This document shows, one piece after another, positions 33,199 through 44,658 of a stretch of 64,000 bases of DNA. The notes under the pieces were generated by a model. That model saw nothing but the letters and a program-made list of their open reading frames with translations, was not told the origin of the DNA and ran no database searches. This stretch comes from Zizania palustris (lineage: Eukaryota; Streptophyta; Magnoliopsida; Poales; Poaceae): positions 29,380,603 to 29,444,602 of the forward strand of contig JAAALK010000289.1 in NCBI GenBank assembly GCA_019279435.1, given 5' to 3'. The number at the start of each line of letters is the position of its first letter. The first letter of the stretch is position 1. The translations under genes were made by a program, and so were the position numbers.

Positions 33199-36100
33199 TC
33201 ATGAAAAATTGGTATCTATACCAAGAAGGAATCGAAGACCCCTTCGATCTCTAGAGCTAGGGTTGGAACGACTAGTTCCAGAGCCGGGAGTTCTAACAAC
33301 TTTGCGTTTAACTCTCCTACCTCCCTTCGAAGCTCTAAAGTCTTTTTGTTCTTGTTGAAGCTCGGCCCAAGTTCAAAGTCTTTCGGGGCTCCTTTCCCAG
33401 CTTCCAAGTTCTTCAGGATTTTTATCTTGAGTTTCATCTTCGTCTTCGGACCACACAATGTCTTCGGAAGATGAAGTTTCCAAGCTAACTTCTTTTTCTT
33501 CCTCTTTAATACAAGACAATATGTCTTTGCTTACTTCGGACGTAATCGCTCCGGAGCTATCTCGAGGAACTAAAAATCGAGGGCGCTTGTGAAGTTTTAA
33601 GATATCGAAGGTAGCCCATAATAAGCGGAGTTCGCCGTTAACATCTAACACTTCGACATCTTCCATATGAGGCAAAGCCTAAAAACATGATAAGCAAATC
33701 TTCATTCATAAATGTACAAAAGCGTAATGCTTTACATAGTCGAAGATCCTAAGATAATTCTAAACCTGCGGGTTTGGCGGAGGTTGGCTGCTCGAAGCTT
33801 GGGACCGAGCTTGCTTCTGGCGTTGCCCTTCATCGATCCAAGCCTTGATCGTAGAGCGACCTTCGGCTTTCCATGAAGTTTGAAAGGCTTGCCAAGCAGC
33901 GGCCACACCTTCGGAAGGAGTAAGGAGCTGGTTGTCGTCAAAGGTAATGGGAGCCGCCCCTGCGTTCGGAGTTATCGATTGGCCCAGATCTTCGTAGTAA
34001 TGAAGTATGCCGATAGCAGCCACTTGTCCGGAGATTTGTCCGTACCGAATGCCTGCTGTCTTCATTTGCTTCGGTGCTCCTTGGATCCTCTTCAACCGTC
34101 GCAGCAGGGAGATGTTGTCATCTGAAGGAAGCGTCCCAGTAGTACCAAAGTACTCCAGAACGCCTAGCAGTTGGTCCATGACCTCCGCAACTACCTTTTC
34201 CGACTTGAGTTTGTCTTCAACTAAGGCATCCTTCGCCGAAGTTAACTCTCTTACCACTCCAGAGAGCCTAGCTGCTTCCGTAGCTAAAGAATTCTTCTAG
34301 TTGAGTAGCTGGCTAGCTTCTTCGGCAGCTTTGGCTTTTTCTTCTTGGAGCCTGACAAGCTCAGCTCCCACTGTAGCGTGCTCCGCCCGCATCTTTTCGA
34401 TTTCCGCTCGAAGCACAATTTTTTCTGCTTCGAGCTCTTTGTTCGCAGCTTCCAAGCTTTGTCTGGCCCTGCGCTCCATTGAAACCATGTTTTCCAAGTG
34501 GGCCACCCGACCTTCGGAGATAGTAAGATTTCGTTGAAGAGTTGCATTTTCCTCTTGAAGGCGAAGGCTTCCACGTTCATTTGAGATGTTCACAGCTTGG
34601 GCCAAGACTGTTTGCTGCGAAAAGAAAAAACCAAGGTGAGAAATTATTTGTATATAAATTTGATGTTGTTTTGCAGATACTTCGTACCTGGTATGCTGCA
34701 CGTTCCATGGCAGCGTTAAGCTCCGAACTCTCCGCCTCGCTCAAGATGGCCACCAAGTCCGTCTCCCCGACTTCGCGACTAGCTCGATCCAAAGGCTCGA
34801 GCAAAGTCTGAAGCCCAGTTCTTCGCTCCAAGAAGGGAGCTAGAAGAGGGAGCATGCTCAAGGCTTGCTGGTCATCTTCGTTTGGCGAAGGCCCGGAGTG
34901 TTGAGCCGTGTTTTTTGGAGCCCCAGCAGACTGCCCCCCCTCAGTAGATTGGCTTTCGTCTGTTGATTCAGACGGAGTTGATCCTGAGCTCGGAGCAGGG
35001 AGGGGGTCCATCTTGCCTTTACCTTTTCCAGGTCCCATTTGAGTGGCTCCTGGAATTGGCTCCGAAGTTGTCGAAGGTCCAGGAATTATATCTTCGGGAC
35101 AGACCTCTTCCACCGGAGTGGATCCTGTTAAAACAAAGGTATTATACATTGTATAATTTCGTAGGAAAAAAGAACAAAAGAAATTATGCGAAGGTTACCT
35201 TTGACGTTTTGGTGACGGGTGAGCATTGGACTGCTTGGCGGGTCGAAGGCTACTCCAAAGTCTTCGTCGGAGTCAGCAGTCAAATCTTCGACTGTTGGAG
35301 CATCTTCGAGAGCAGCCGTTGTTACCTCACTTGGAATCGAAGCTGCAGCAACTTCGACTTCGCTTTCGCCCCCAGGGGCTCCGTCTTGCGGTAAATTTAC
35401 TTGAGCAGCCGGAGTCCTCACTTGCTCAAGGTTCTCTTGAGACTCCGACACGCTCGCAGCTTCGTCAATATGTGCATCTCTTTGGGCTGCATCTTCGTCA
35501 GTCAGGCCAACAAGCATCCTGCCTTCATCCTCCAAGGAATCGGAGATTTAAGCTCTCGAGCTTGAAGGTGCAGGAGCTCTTGGCTTTCGAGCTACCTTCT
35601 TTAACGGAGTTTTGGCAGAGCTCGAAGCTCCGACTTCAGCTTTTCTCTTTTTGGGCCCTTTCTCCGAAGGCACCCAATCCAGAAGAGGGGGCGGAACTAC
35701 TTCGAGTAGTCCCCATACTCGGTTGGACCGTTCCCAAGTACCAACCAATTTGATTCTCCATTCCTTCTTAGTCGGAGTTGGGACGCCCAGAATCTTCTCC
35801 GAAGCTCGTACAATCTGCTCTGAAGTTATAGGGGCTGAAGAAGCTGAAAAATGAGTTAAGTTGGTTATTTCTTCGAAAAAATATACATGATATATGTTGT
35901 TTTCGAAGTTACCTGCAGGGCTCGAAGTCAAAGAAATTTTGCGAAGACCGCCTTCCGAATCTTCCTCAAAGGTGATAGGCCAGTTGGCCATCAGAGGAGG
36001 GATTTGAAGCCCAAGGAATTCTTCGGCTAAGTCTGGCATACTCAGGCGGCGACTGATTTTTTGGAGCAAACTGAGGCAAGCTTCGAGCTGGCCCAGATCC

Positions 36101-36851
36101 AGGTGCACAAGGGCTTCCTTTCGGAAGTTGATATCTTGCAAAGGTCCAGCTAGACGGTTACTCACCCCAACTTCGGTATAAAACCACTTCAAGATCCAGT
36201 CGGTGTACTATCTGGCATTGATGGCCTTGCCAGGAAACAGGAGATCATACTCGTCCCGAAGCCTGAAGTTGATGCTTCCGAAGGACACCACCATCTTCTC
36301 ACCTCCGGGACCTACGAAGGTCTTCGGTTGGCACGAAGCTCTATTCAGTGCTGCGAAGATCTCCACCCTTCCTTCACAACCCTCGGCTCGCAACGCCCAT
36401 TCTAAGATGGCGAGACGTGCTACGACATTCGGAGAGAGTTGGGGGAGAGTGACATGGAACAAATCCAATACCTCTGCCAAGAAGTCGACTGCCGGAAGCC
36501 CTAAGCCAGCTTCGAAGAAGGCTTCAAAAACAACCACTTCTCCGAGTCTTGGTGACGGAATGATCTCCTTCCCAGGTTTGCGAATCATGACCCCGGAACT
36601 GATTTTGCCTTCTACTGCGACCGCGAGTGATTCTCTTTTGCAGGTAGAAGGCCCCAATTGAAATGACTGATGCGTGTACTTCGTTGATGCCGGAAAAAGG
36701 TCTTGAGGGCCAGCATTTTGGGGATTTCTTCCCGCCGCCGCCATTGTTGCCATTGCTGGTGTCGGAGTCGCCACCGCCAATGTTGCAGCCGCCGCTGCTA
36801 TCGGGCCAGGGTTGAAGCTGCTCCAGGACCCTTGAAACTGGTTTTCACCAT
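33199..36851 (-). pseudogene. N1 antisense five-exon gene (Transposase_28-like)
   Basis: Read against N1's own pol, exons are 36851-35913, 35843-35199, 35124-34688, 34614-33766 and 33678-33199, with GT/AG introns of 69-87 bp. Intron phases are 1,1,0,0, as in N2. Exon 1 has VVFEAFFEAGLGLPAVDFLA, then EVLDLFHVTLPQLSPNVVAR and PPLMANWPITFEE, matching the 'putative gypsy type transposon' family (PF04195). Exon 2 is basic and then acidic. Exon 3 has LPLLAPFLERRTGLQTLLEP. Exon 4 is a long coiled coil and then EYFGTTG...GIRYGQISGQVAAIG. Exon 5 has GELRLLWATFDILKL and KEEEKEV. Breaks: a TAG and shift close to the start, and TAGs at about 36208, 35548 and 34297, plus a frameshift in exon 5. The molecular function is unknown. 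Confidence 0.82.
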
Positions 36852-36954
36852 TGGATCTCGCGGATTGCTTCAGAAGAAAAATGGAGACTAGGGATTGATT
36901 GATGGTTTGTTTGCACGAAAGCGGTGGAAAGGTACTCGAGAAGGGTCTAGGTCC

Positions 36955-36964
36955 TCTATTTATA
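36955..36964 (-). promoter_or_regulatory. TATA box of the N1 antisense gene
   Basis: The reverse strand reads CTATAAATAG about 105 bp before the ATG of the antisense gene. N2 has TATAAAAG at a similar distance from its ATG. This suggests an internal promoter separate from the LTR. It is inferred from position only. Confidence 0.6.
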
Positions 36965-37292
36965 GCCCAGACCCCGATATTTTACCGTTTGTCTATGCCG
37001 TTTCGCATTCTTAACCGTTACTTTGTTGCGGAATTAACGTGTCACATAACTTCCGTTAGAAGAAAGAAGCCAACAACTATTTCTTCCAAGTCTAAAAAGA
37101 CTTTCGAGCTTCTCGAGTTAGTTCTAAGATAGTTCGAATGTAATTGTCTTAGAAACTGATTCGAAGTTTTGCATCTCCATGCATTTCAGAGATGGATTAA
37201 CATCTGCTAACCCCTACGCATGATTATTTTTCTTGCGTATACTGCTCTCCTAACTTTACAGATTTAGCGGAGAAGCGTATTCGAGGGGCTAC

Positions 37293-37787
37293 TGTTGGGG
37301 GAAAATATTCCATCTTCAGGGTTATTGCAGTAACAGGACAAAGGTTGGTGATTAAGTCCAAGATTTCCAGCATATGACTCCGGGGATGCATTGAATCAAG
37401 TTCGAAGTATGATGACGAACTCTAGTTCGGAGTATATCTTCAAACTTGGACTCTTCCGAGAGCTTATTTGCCAGCTAAGATGGAAGGCTTATCTTCTTTC
37501 TCATTAGATTAGTCTTTTACCATTTTAGCCCTATTAAGGGTACCGAATAGTTTCCACTATGTCGGTTGTAATAGAGGGGTAAAAGGGTCTTTTCCTTAAT
37601 GTTTGGGCCTATAAATACCCCCCGTTTTACCCTGTAATAGGGACCGAATACAAGTTATTCAATACACACTTTCGAACTATTCTAAGTTATTATCCTTTCG
37701 GAGGCTTGGAATAGTTTCCTTCGCAAACACTTCGTTTGTTAGTTTCTAATCTTCAGAAACCTGTTAGCGTAATCTTTTACGCCAACA
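37293..37787 (+). repeat. 3' LTR of N1
   Basis: 495 bp, TGTTGGGGGAAA...TTACGCCAACA, TATA at 37610-37617. The polypurine tract TTCGAGGGGCTAC precedes it (37280-37292) and the TCAGA duplication follows. Confidence 0.95.
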
Positions 37788-37792
37788 TCAGA

Positions 37793-39875
37793 GGACCTAG
37801 GAAAAGGCCGAACGAATACATTGAGAGAAGTTTATCGACCATTCGGACAAAGCCCAAACAACCGATGCCAATACCATCACCTTGAGATGGTTGATGCAAA
37901 GGTATTGCCCTTAGACCAAAGCACAACATCAGAACATCTAACTACTTCAATGAAACCGAGGCGAATCAGAGGTGACTACTTCAGAGGCATGGGAAGAGGC
38001 CGAACGAGGAACTATGAGGGAATATTTCTCGATCGTTTGGACAGAGCTTAAAAGTATATACACATAAAAGCCGATGACAACAACATCGCCTTGAGATGGC
38101 TGATGCAAAGGTATCAACCTTAGAGGATTAGAAGGAGATAGACAAAAGGTACTTAAGGAAAGTCATCGGTCAAAACATGAAAGACCAGTGCACGAATCAG
38201 CCGACGCCTACGGTATCACCTTCAGACGGCCGATGCAGAGGCATCGTACGCAATAGAACACAGTTTGAAGTCGAGATATGGAATTAACAAGATACATTCA
38301 AACTCCCGGACTACAAGGAGAAAATTTTACACAAATTTACAAAAAAGAGAAAAACTGCCTAGAGGGCTCCTATTAGTTTAACTTTTGAATCAGCTTCTTC
38401 CCCCCAAGTAGTCGGTCGAAATTCCTCCGCCCGATCGACGATATAGGCCTGTCTCCCGTTCACCCACGCAGAGGGAGTGGGGGCGCTAACGCCCAGGTTT
38501 GTAGTGACTAATACCGGCCCTTATTGTATCGGCCAGCCACTGCAACTCACTAGGGGGCATCACGATCAACATCCTACAAAAAGCAAGTTCATTAGATGGA
38601 ACAGAAAAAGGAGGAAGGCGAATGAAAAAGGGGAGTCAGGGTGTTTACCTCGGGCCCTACATCGATGTCATCTAGGTGAAGCCGCTCCCTGTAAACCAAG
38701 GAGGAACGATTGAAGATGTGTTGCTTCAACTCATCCCACCATCGACGGAAGGCGTGGGAGGTCGCCAGACAGGTTGCCCAGGAGGCAAGGTGTCTAGAGG
38801 GGATCCCATCGGTCATGTGGGAAAGGTGGTCCCACTCCAAGGCACTCGTGACCCTCCCGCGAGTTCGGATCTGGCCAATGAAAAAGAGATCGGCGGGAGC
38901 TGACCAAAGCCCAACTGCCTCGAAGAGACCGATGGATGATAAAACTCATAGGAGCATCGTCGAGGATACTCATCGGTAAAGTCAATGGGAAGCAAACAGG
39001 GAAAGGTGGCTGCTGAAAAGATACGAAAGGATTCTGCGTCCCGGGACACATCGTGCAGAACAAGCCGATGGGGGCGTTGATACTCCGAATGGTATCCAAA
39101 AGGAAACTAGAAGGTCCGATCAGAGAATCCGAGGTAATAGCTCTTAAATAAAATAGCCAAGGCCACAGAAGACAAAGTAAAGGGAGGAAAGAATTTCGCC
39201 TCTTAGCCTAGAGAAGAGCAGCAGTGATAGGTGGGAACAACCGATTCTAGAAAATCGGCAGGAAAGCATGAATGGGTAAGATGGGTTCCTCCAATAAGGT
39301 CAGTAGTATAAACATTGATCCAAAGCTGGAGGAACCACCAAGGACCCTTGTTCCGGCCAATGAAGTTACCGGCTGATAGGTTGGTCGACACAAGGTGAAA
39401 GGAATGATAGGTGGCTCCAAGGAGGTAATGACCAAGGGGAGATCACACATGGGCAGTGAGTCATTCGGCTAAAAATTAAAACTGAAGGGTCGGGGCTAGA
39501 GCCGACACACATAATATAAATTCCTCCAACCAGAGGCTGAGGAAAGAAACATGTGTAGGACCGAAAGTCGCAACCAGAGGGAGGGTGAATGGGCGCCAAA
39601 AAAATCTTTCGAATCAATGGCCTTTTCCTAACACCCAAGGCACCTCAATAAACAATCAACAGAAACGGAAACAAATCACAGGTAATAAAATAATCTAGCC
39701 TAAAAACAACAGGTGTCCTAGATGAAAATATACTAATAAAGTACTTAAAAGCAGATTAACTCAAATCAGAAATCAGATGACATAAAAACAATTATTTTAG
39801 GAAGCAACAGATATTTCATCCAATAATAGAAAGCACATGATAACAGTACAATATTCTAAGCATTTGATTTGACAA
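37793..39875 (+). other. 3' internal region of element A
   Basis: After the right TSD of N1 the A sequence resumes. The stretch at 37793-38270 contains several irregular repeats around GCCGATGCAAAGGTAT...ACCTTGAGATGG. The rest is forward-strand non-coding and holds the antisense remnant described separately. The expected polypurine tract and 3' LTR of A are absent before element B starts. Confidence 0.55.
38590..39480 (-). pseudogene. Antisense plant-mobile-domain-like gene of element A, decayed
   Basis: On the strand opposite to element A, fragments in shifting frames read GPWWFLQLWINVYTTDL, FGYHSEYQRPHRLVLHDVSR, DAESFRIF, RRCSYEFYHPSVSSRQLGFG and RRWWDELKQHIFNRSSLVYR. I recognise these as parts of the 'aminotransferase-like, plant mobile domain' type proteins that occur antisense in Gypsy elements and in rare domesticated plant genes. 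At least three stops and two frameshifts are present, so it is not functional. The identity rests on remembered motifs and should be searched. Confidence 0.6.
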
Positions 39876-42800
39876 TGTAGACGCAGAAATGCGCCCCCAC
39901 ACTTGTGCCGACTCGATGTCCAAAAGTATCGCAACGATACCGACGCCGCGTTCCGACTACCCTAGATAGTGACAAGGGATTTCGAGTCGCCAGACAATCA
40001 GATAAATAATTGATATTTCAATCCAATTGGCCGAAAGATACTAGTAACAATGTAAACAGTAACAAAACGGTCACATACCTGGAATCGGCCAATTCAGAGG
40101 CCGATTCGGAGTTACAGCAGAAATTGGCCCGAAGGGTCCCTAGGGCACCTTCGGCCTCAGGCCCAGTCAGACCGGAGGTACAACCTCGGTTGGTGTGGCA
40201 CCCCGATTTATCAAACCGGGACATTATTGAATTTCACAGAGAAAAACAATAATACAAGAGGTTCGTCATGCGACAATCGTACATACGACAAGTATTCATG
40301 GTACACAGACCATATTATTACATCAGAGTAAAAATTAAATAAGTAAACAAAAGCATGACGAACGCCCTTCTTCAGGATCTTCTCTTGACTGGGTTGTTAC
40401 TCCAGACCATCCTCGTAGTAGGCATCCTCTGAAGTGTGTCCAACGGGTATGAGTACAAAGAGTACTCAACAAGCCACCGCAGATGCAAATAATAATGCAA
40501 GATAATAACAAAGGAAGGATAATGGCTAAAAGTGCGGAAAAGTACATTTTTCAGTTATTGCATTTAGTGAAGTCATATTTAATCATGCGGAATAATAAAC
40601 ATGAACATCAATTATATAATCTAACTCGAGGAGTACGTTTTACCTCCTCGCACAATAGTCCTTACATGTCAAACCATCATGCACATACATATCAAAAGTA
40701 AACTAACTGTGGGATGTTACGCAACCCGCCCTTGACCGTGGGCTCAGCTTTTCGAAAAGATTTATGACTCTGATCAGAGGTGTACTACTGTACCCACAAG
40801 GCACGCACTTATCCCAAACACCAAAGTGTAACGAGATGACCCATACCACGGGAACTTGTGCCAAAACTTCAGCATGAAATGCTCCAAGCGATAACCACCC
40901 GCTCTAGGTTTCGCCAGCGCGCCGGGCCGCATCCCGGCTAACGTCGCACCCCCTTTTGCACCACGTTGGTACAAGCCACCCGCAGGTGCTGCTTGACCCA
41001 TCTCCAAATGGTGGCCTCGGTTTGGAACACTCCATACCTTAGTTAGGACTTACCCATTAGACTTGTGGTTAGTACGGAAGTGTATTGCAACGGATCCCGC
41101 AGACCGATCCTTATAGTGCCCCGGGTGCTACCGACCAATGCCCTAGCTTGCAGCCGGAACCCACCATGCATTCACTCACAACCACAACTCATCACCGACA
41201 GAATTCCAAGGATAAGAATAACGGGGATCATATAGTAGAACCATGTTGCTACGACTCATTTTTATCCTATAGCAATCGTGTCAGTACATTGGACACTAGC
41301 TAATAATACTAATTATATGGTGACAAGGAGGTTAGGCGAGATAGCATGGCTTGGGTTGCACATCAAGGTCGGGGGATCCTAAATAAATATATTGTAAGGG
41401 TTTCATGTGACTAATGCATGTATATCCTATGTGTTTTAGCGATAGTTTAATAAAACATGGGTTCAATATGCTCAAGAGTGTTGTTTGGTGACTTGCCTTG
41501 TTCAGCGAATGGGGAGGGAGGAACTTCTGGGTAATATTCCGGCTCCTCGGCGGCGTCACAGTCTTCCCAATATAAATAAAGTAAAATAAAATAAATACAA
41601 CATTCAATTAAACAATATAAAAGCACACAATAAGCACATAGGTTTAAATTGGTTTAATTTAAAGGAATTCAAGTTGTTAAGTTTCTGAAATTTATTTTAT
41701 AAATAATTTAAAAGGAATTATAATGAAATGTTGTCCTTTGTAAAAAGGGGTTTTAAATGTGAGTAATTTCATTTTAAGTTTTCAATTAATTTAAAAAGAA
41801 AGGCTCAGAGAAAACTTAGTGGTTTCATTATTTCAACAGGGAATGAATAAATATAAATTATGTTGAAATTTAAATAATTAAATTTGTATTTTTACCCTAA
41901 GAGTATTTGAAAACTTTATTAAATGAACATGAAATATTCAAGGTAAACATATTTTTTATTGCATTAACATGTAGAGGATAATATTACAAATTTTCTGAAA
42001 TTGAAATGGTAATTTTGAAGTTAAAATGTGCCATATATGAATTTTTGAAGTTTAAAAGCATTTCTGGAATTTAAATTAAACTCAAAATAGCCTCGGGTCC
42101 ACGGTGAGCCAGGCCCATGGTGAACCCGTGCACTGTGCGCATGCGCCGGATCGATCTGGACCATTGGATCTAGATCCAACGCGCGAGGGCGAGGCGGGGG
42201 AGTTAAAATAACGCGGACAACAGAGATTAAAACATCGAACCGGTACACGATGAATGGCTCAGATTAAACATGGGTTTTTAAAACTAACGGACGTGCGAGA
42301 TTAAAACATACCCCTTCGCTCAGATCCGACGGCGCAGATTAAACCACACATGGGATTTAATCGGTACCGTTAGATCCAGATCGCACGACCAAGATCAAAT
42401 CTGACACAGCACGGGTACTCGACCCATGCCGATCGTCTTCTCCGGCGACGGTGAGCGGACCAGAGGCCACGGCGAGCAACAACGGCCGTATATAAGGCCT
42501 AAAACGGAAAGAGGACACTACAGGGATCACGAGGGTACCGTTGACGGGGTGAACGGTCGATGGAGCGTGGCCGGCGATGAGCGGAGGTGACAAAGACGTT
42601 CGGGTCCTCGTCGGCGGTGGCGTTCCGGTGGGGTTCGTTGATGACGGAGTGGGGGCCGAGGTCGGTGTGGTCTTGGCGGTCACGGAGGTGCGGTCGGCGT
42701 GGACGGAGAAGGACTCCAGCGACGGCGAGCGGTGGCTGGAGTGCGGGCGATGGTGGTGCGCTAAAAACCAGAGTGTGAGTGCTATGTTCGTTCTCGCAGC

Positions 42801-44573
42801 GAGTGGGCGTAGGGGTATAACGCGGACGGCCAGGGGGTTTAAATAGGGCCATCGGCGGGGGCAGAGGGGGCGCAATTGATGGTGACCGAGAGTAAACGCG
42901 TTTAAACACCGGCGAGCTCGGGTTGTACTCGATTCATCGAACCTGGACATGAATTGGTCGGATTTGAATGGGGAAACGGTCGCCGTGGACCGGGGGTTGT
43001 AATGGCGGGCTCAATTTGAGGGGAGGGGGTCGGGAGCAACGGATCCGTGGCGCGTTATGGCGTCGGCCGGCGAGGGGGGGATTTGGGGGCGGATCTTGCG
43101 GGGAAGACGGATCCAACAGGTGGGGGCCACCGGGCAGCGGGCGTGAGCGAGCGGGCGAGGCGGCTGATGGGTGGGGTCGGGCAGTCGGGCGCGAGCGAGC
43201 GGGCGAGGCGGCTGACGGATGGGGTCGGGCTGTCGGGCGTGCGCGCGAGGGGAGAGGGGGGTCTCTGATGAGTGGGGCCCGGGTGTCAGCCTGAGGCACG
43301 CGGGGGTAATGGGCTGGGCCGTCCGGGAGAGAGAGAAAGGGGGGAGAGAGCCTGTTACTATTTAAACTAATTTCTGATTAAAAATAATTACAGAAAATGG
43401 ATTAAAATATTAGGGATACTTCCAAGGTTGATAAAAATTTGTAAAAATTCTCAAAAATATATCTTGGTCTTGGGATCATACACAAAATTTTCTAGCCCTT
43501 AGTTTGGTCATCTCATCTAGGTTTTAGTTCAAAAGGGTAAGGAGGGTATTAAAGGTATTTCCAAAATAATTAATTCTAGGAAATCACATTAAATAATATT
43601 TTTATTTCTCTGGAAATTTGGGGTGTTACAGTTGGACTGGAGGACTACGAAGGGGCTCTGGGCTGAGTCCCGAGGGCAGCTGTGAAGGGTGGCTCCGGCG
43701 GTTTGACCGGCGAAGTATCTTCGGTTGGATTAACGAGGTGGACTCCAGCGCGCAGGCTTCGGGCGCAACCTCCGTATTCCGGCGCAGCGTGGTGCGGAGG
43801 GCCCCAGTCGGACCGGCGAAGTGTCGTCGGTCTGACCGGCTGTTGCCGACAATGACGTGACGAGATCTGGTCAGACCTGGATCCCAACGCCGGTCGGACC
43901 GAAGTAATAGATCGGATCTGCCAAACTTTGGTAGTCCAAGCAAACGATCTTCAATCGCCTGCAAACTTTGCAGAGGTGTTTAGGAAGGCAATTGATCTGC
44001 AAAAATGCCCAAAGATCAAATACAATTCGGCCAAGAGGCCGAATTATCGAGTAGGGCGATAAAAACAGATAAAAAGGATAGCAATCCGTTACATGGATTA
44101 ACGGGAGGTTCACAAGCGAACCAACAAGGGTTACCATGATTACGGACGCGATAAACGGAGGGCTTTCAAGCAAACCCACGAAGATGCGGGAAGTAACGAA
44201 AAAGTAAATGTGATTCAAAGGTAGGGCTTTGGATTTCTTGAGATTGAAGAGAAGGGACCTTGAATCGGCCTTGCCCCTAATATTTATAGGGGTGGGCTGG
44301 TTATCTCTGGCTAGAGATAGAGTAAGATGCGACCAAAACTCTGTCACGATAAGATTTGGGTAAAAATAGCTCGAATCCTCCTCGGATCCATATTCTGAAC
44401 CCTGGCCAGTCTGACCGAACCCATGGGTCTGGTCTGACCGGACCTGGCCGGTTGGACTTGTCTACCATAGCCGGTCAGACTGGCCTTTGCCAGGTTTGAC
44501 ACATTTTTGGTCAAAAATACCATTTTTCAGTATTTGCCTAGTTTGACCATTAATGCCATTTTTTCTATAAACA
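39876..44573 (-). repeat. 3' LTR of B, split by a solo LTR
   Basis: The LTR pieces are 39876-40193 and 43636-44573, about 1.26 kb together. On the reverse strand it begins TGTTTATAG and ends GCGTCTACA. TATAAATA lies at 44288-44281. The polypurine tract GGCAGGGGGCATA precedes it (44574-44588). The text is rich in GGTC[AG]GAC[CT]GG-type motifs. Confidence 0.85.
40194..43630 (-). mobile_element. 3.4-kb solo LTR, Del/Tekay chromovirus type
   Basis: On the reverse strand the unit begins TGTAACACCCCAAATTTCC and ends CGGGGTGCCACA, the characteristic ends of Del/Tekay (RIRE3-like) LTRs. It is flanked by exact GTTGG duplications (40189-40193 and 43631-43635). No primer site, gag or pol lies inside. 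The 3437-bp length fits one LTR of this lineage. A CCTATTTAAA motif on the reverse strand (about 42837-42847) is a possible promoter. The GC-rich open frames at 42350-43300 are untranslated LTR. Solo LTRs arise by recombination between the two LTRs of an element. Confidence 0.85.
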
Positions 44574-44658
44574 TATGCCCCCTGCCTTTTAGCAAACTTA
44601 GTGAGCTAAAAGCATGACAGGCCTTGGGCGATACTTTTAATATCGGCCTTTTAACACT

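Larger units (their letters stand above)
26852..37787 (+). mobile_element. Element N1: complete Ty3/Gypsy (Tat-type) with antisense gene
   Basis: N1 is a complete 10.9-kb element between exact TCAGA duplications (26847-26851 and 37788-37792). Order: LTR, primer site, gag, deleted protease, reverse transcriptase, RNase H, integrase (to 32428), a tandem array, a five-exon gene on the opposite strand (33199-36851), polypurine tract and LTR. The two LTRs differ at about five substitutions plus a change at the very end over 494 bp (my count by eye), so insertion is fairly recent. Gag-pol carries several stops and frameshifts and is inactive. Confidence 0.95.
22511..39875 (+). mobile_element. Element A: Ty3/Gypsy (Tat/RIRE2-like), interrupted by N1; no pol seen
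   Basis: Element A consists of a 5' LTR (22511-23639), primer site, gag and protease up to 26851, then the nested element N1 (26852-37787), and about 2.1 kb of further A sequence (37793-39875). The two sides of N1 share the duplicated TCAGA. A repeated motif (GACTACTTCAGA...GGCCGAACGA) spans the insertion point and recurs at 37974-38010, so both sides belong to one element. No reverse transcriptase, RNase H or integrase follows the protease. Element B begins at 39876, and A's 3' LTR is not in the window. A is therefore either a non-autonomous gag-pro element or has lost pol by deletion. Confidence 0.7.

Noticed and set aside
33216..36780. Treating the reverse-strand frames in N1 as shadows of a forward gene
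   Set aside because: There is no forward gene there. The frames are shared with N2 on the matching strand and are linked by conserved splice sites.
37821..38051. Short forward open frame of 76 codons after N1
   Set aside because: It has no recognisable motif and lies in the irregular repeats of element A.
42357..43299. Open frames of 60-197 codons in the solo LTR
   Set aside because: They lie within an LTR with exact TSDs, are GC-rich and low in complexity, and match no family.
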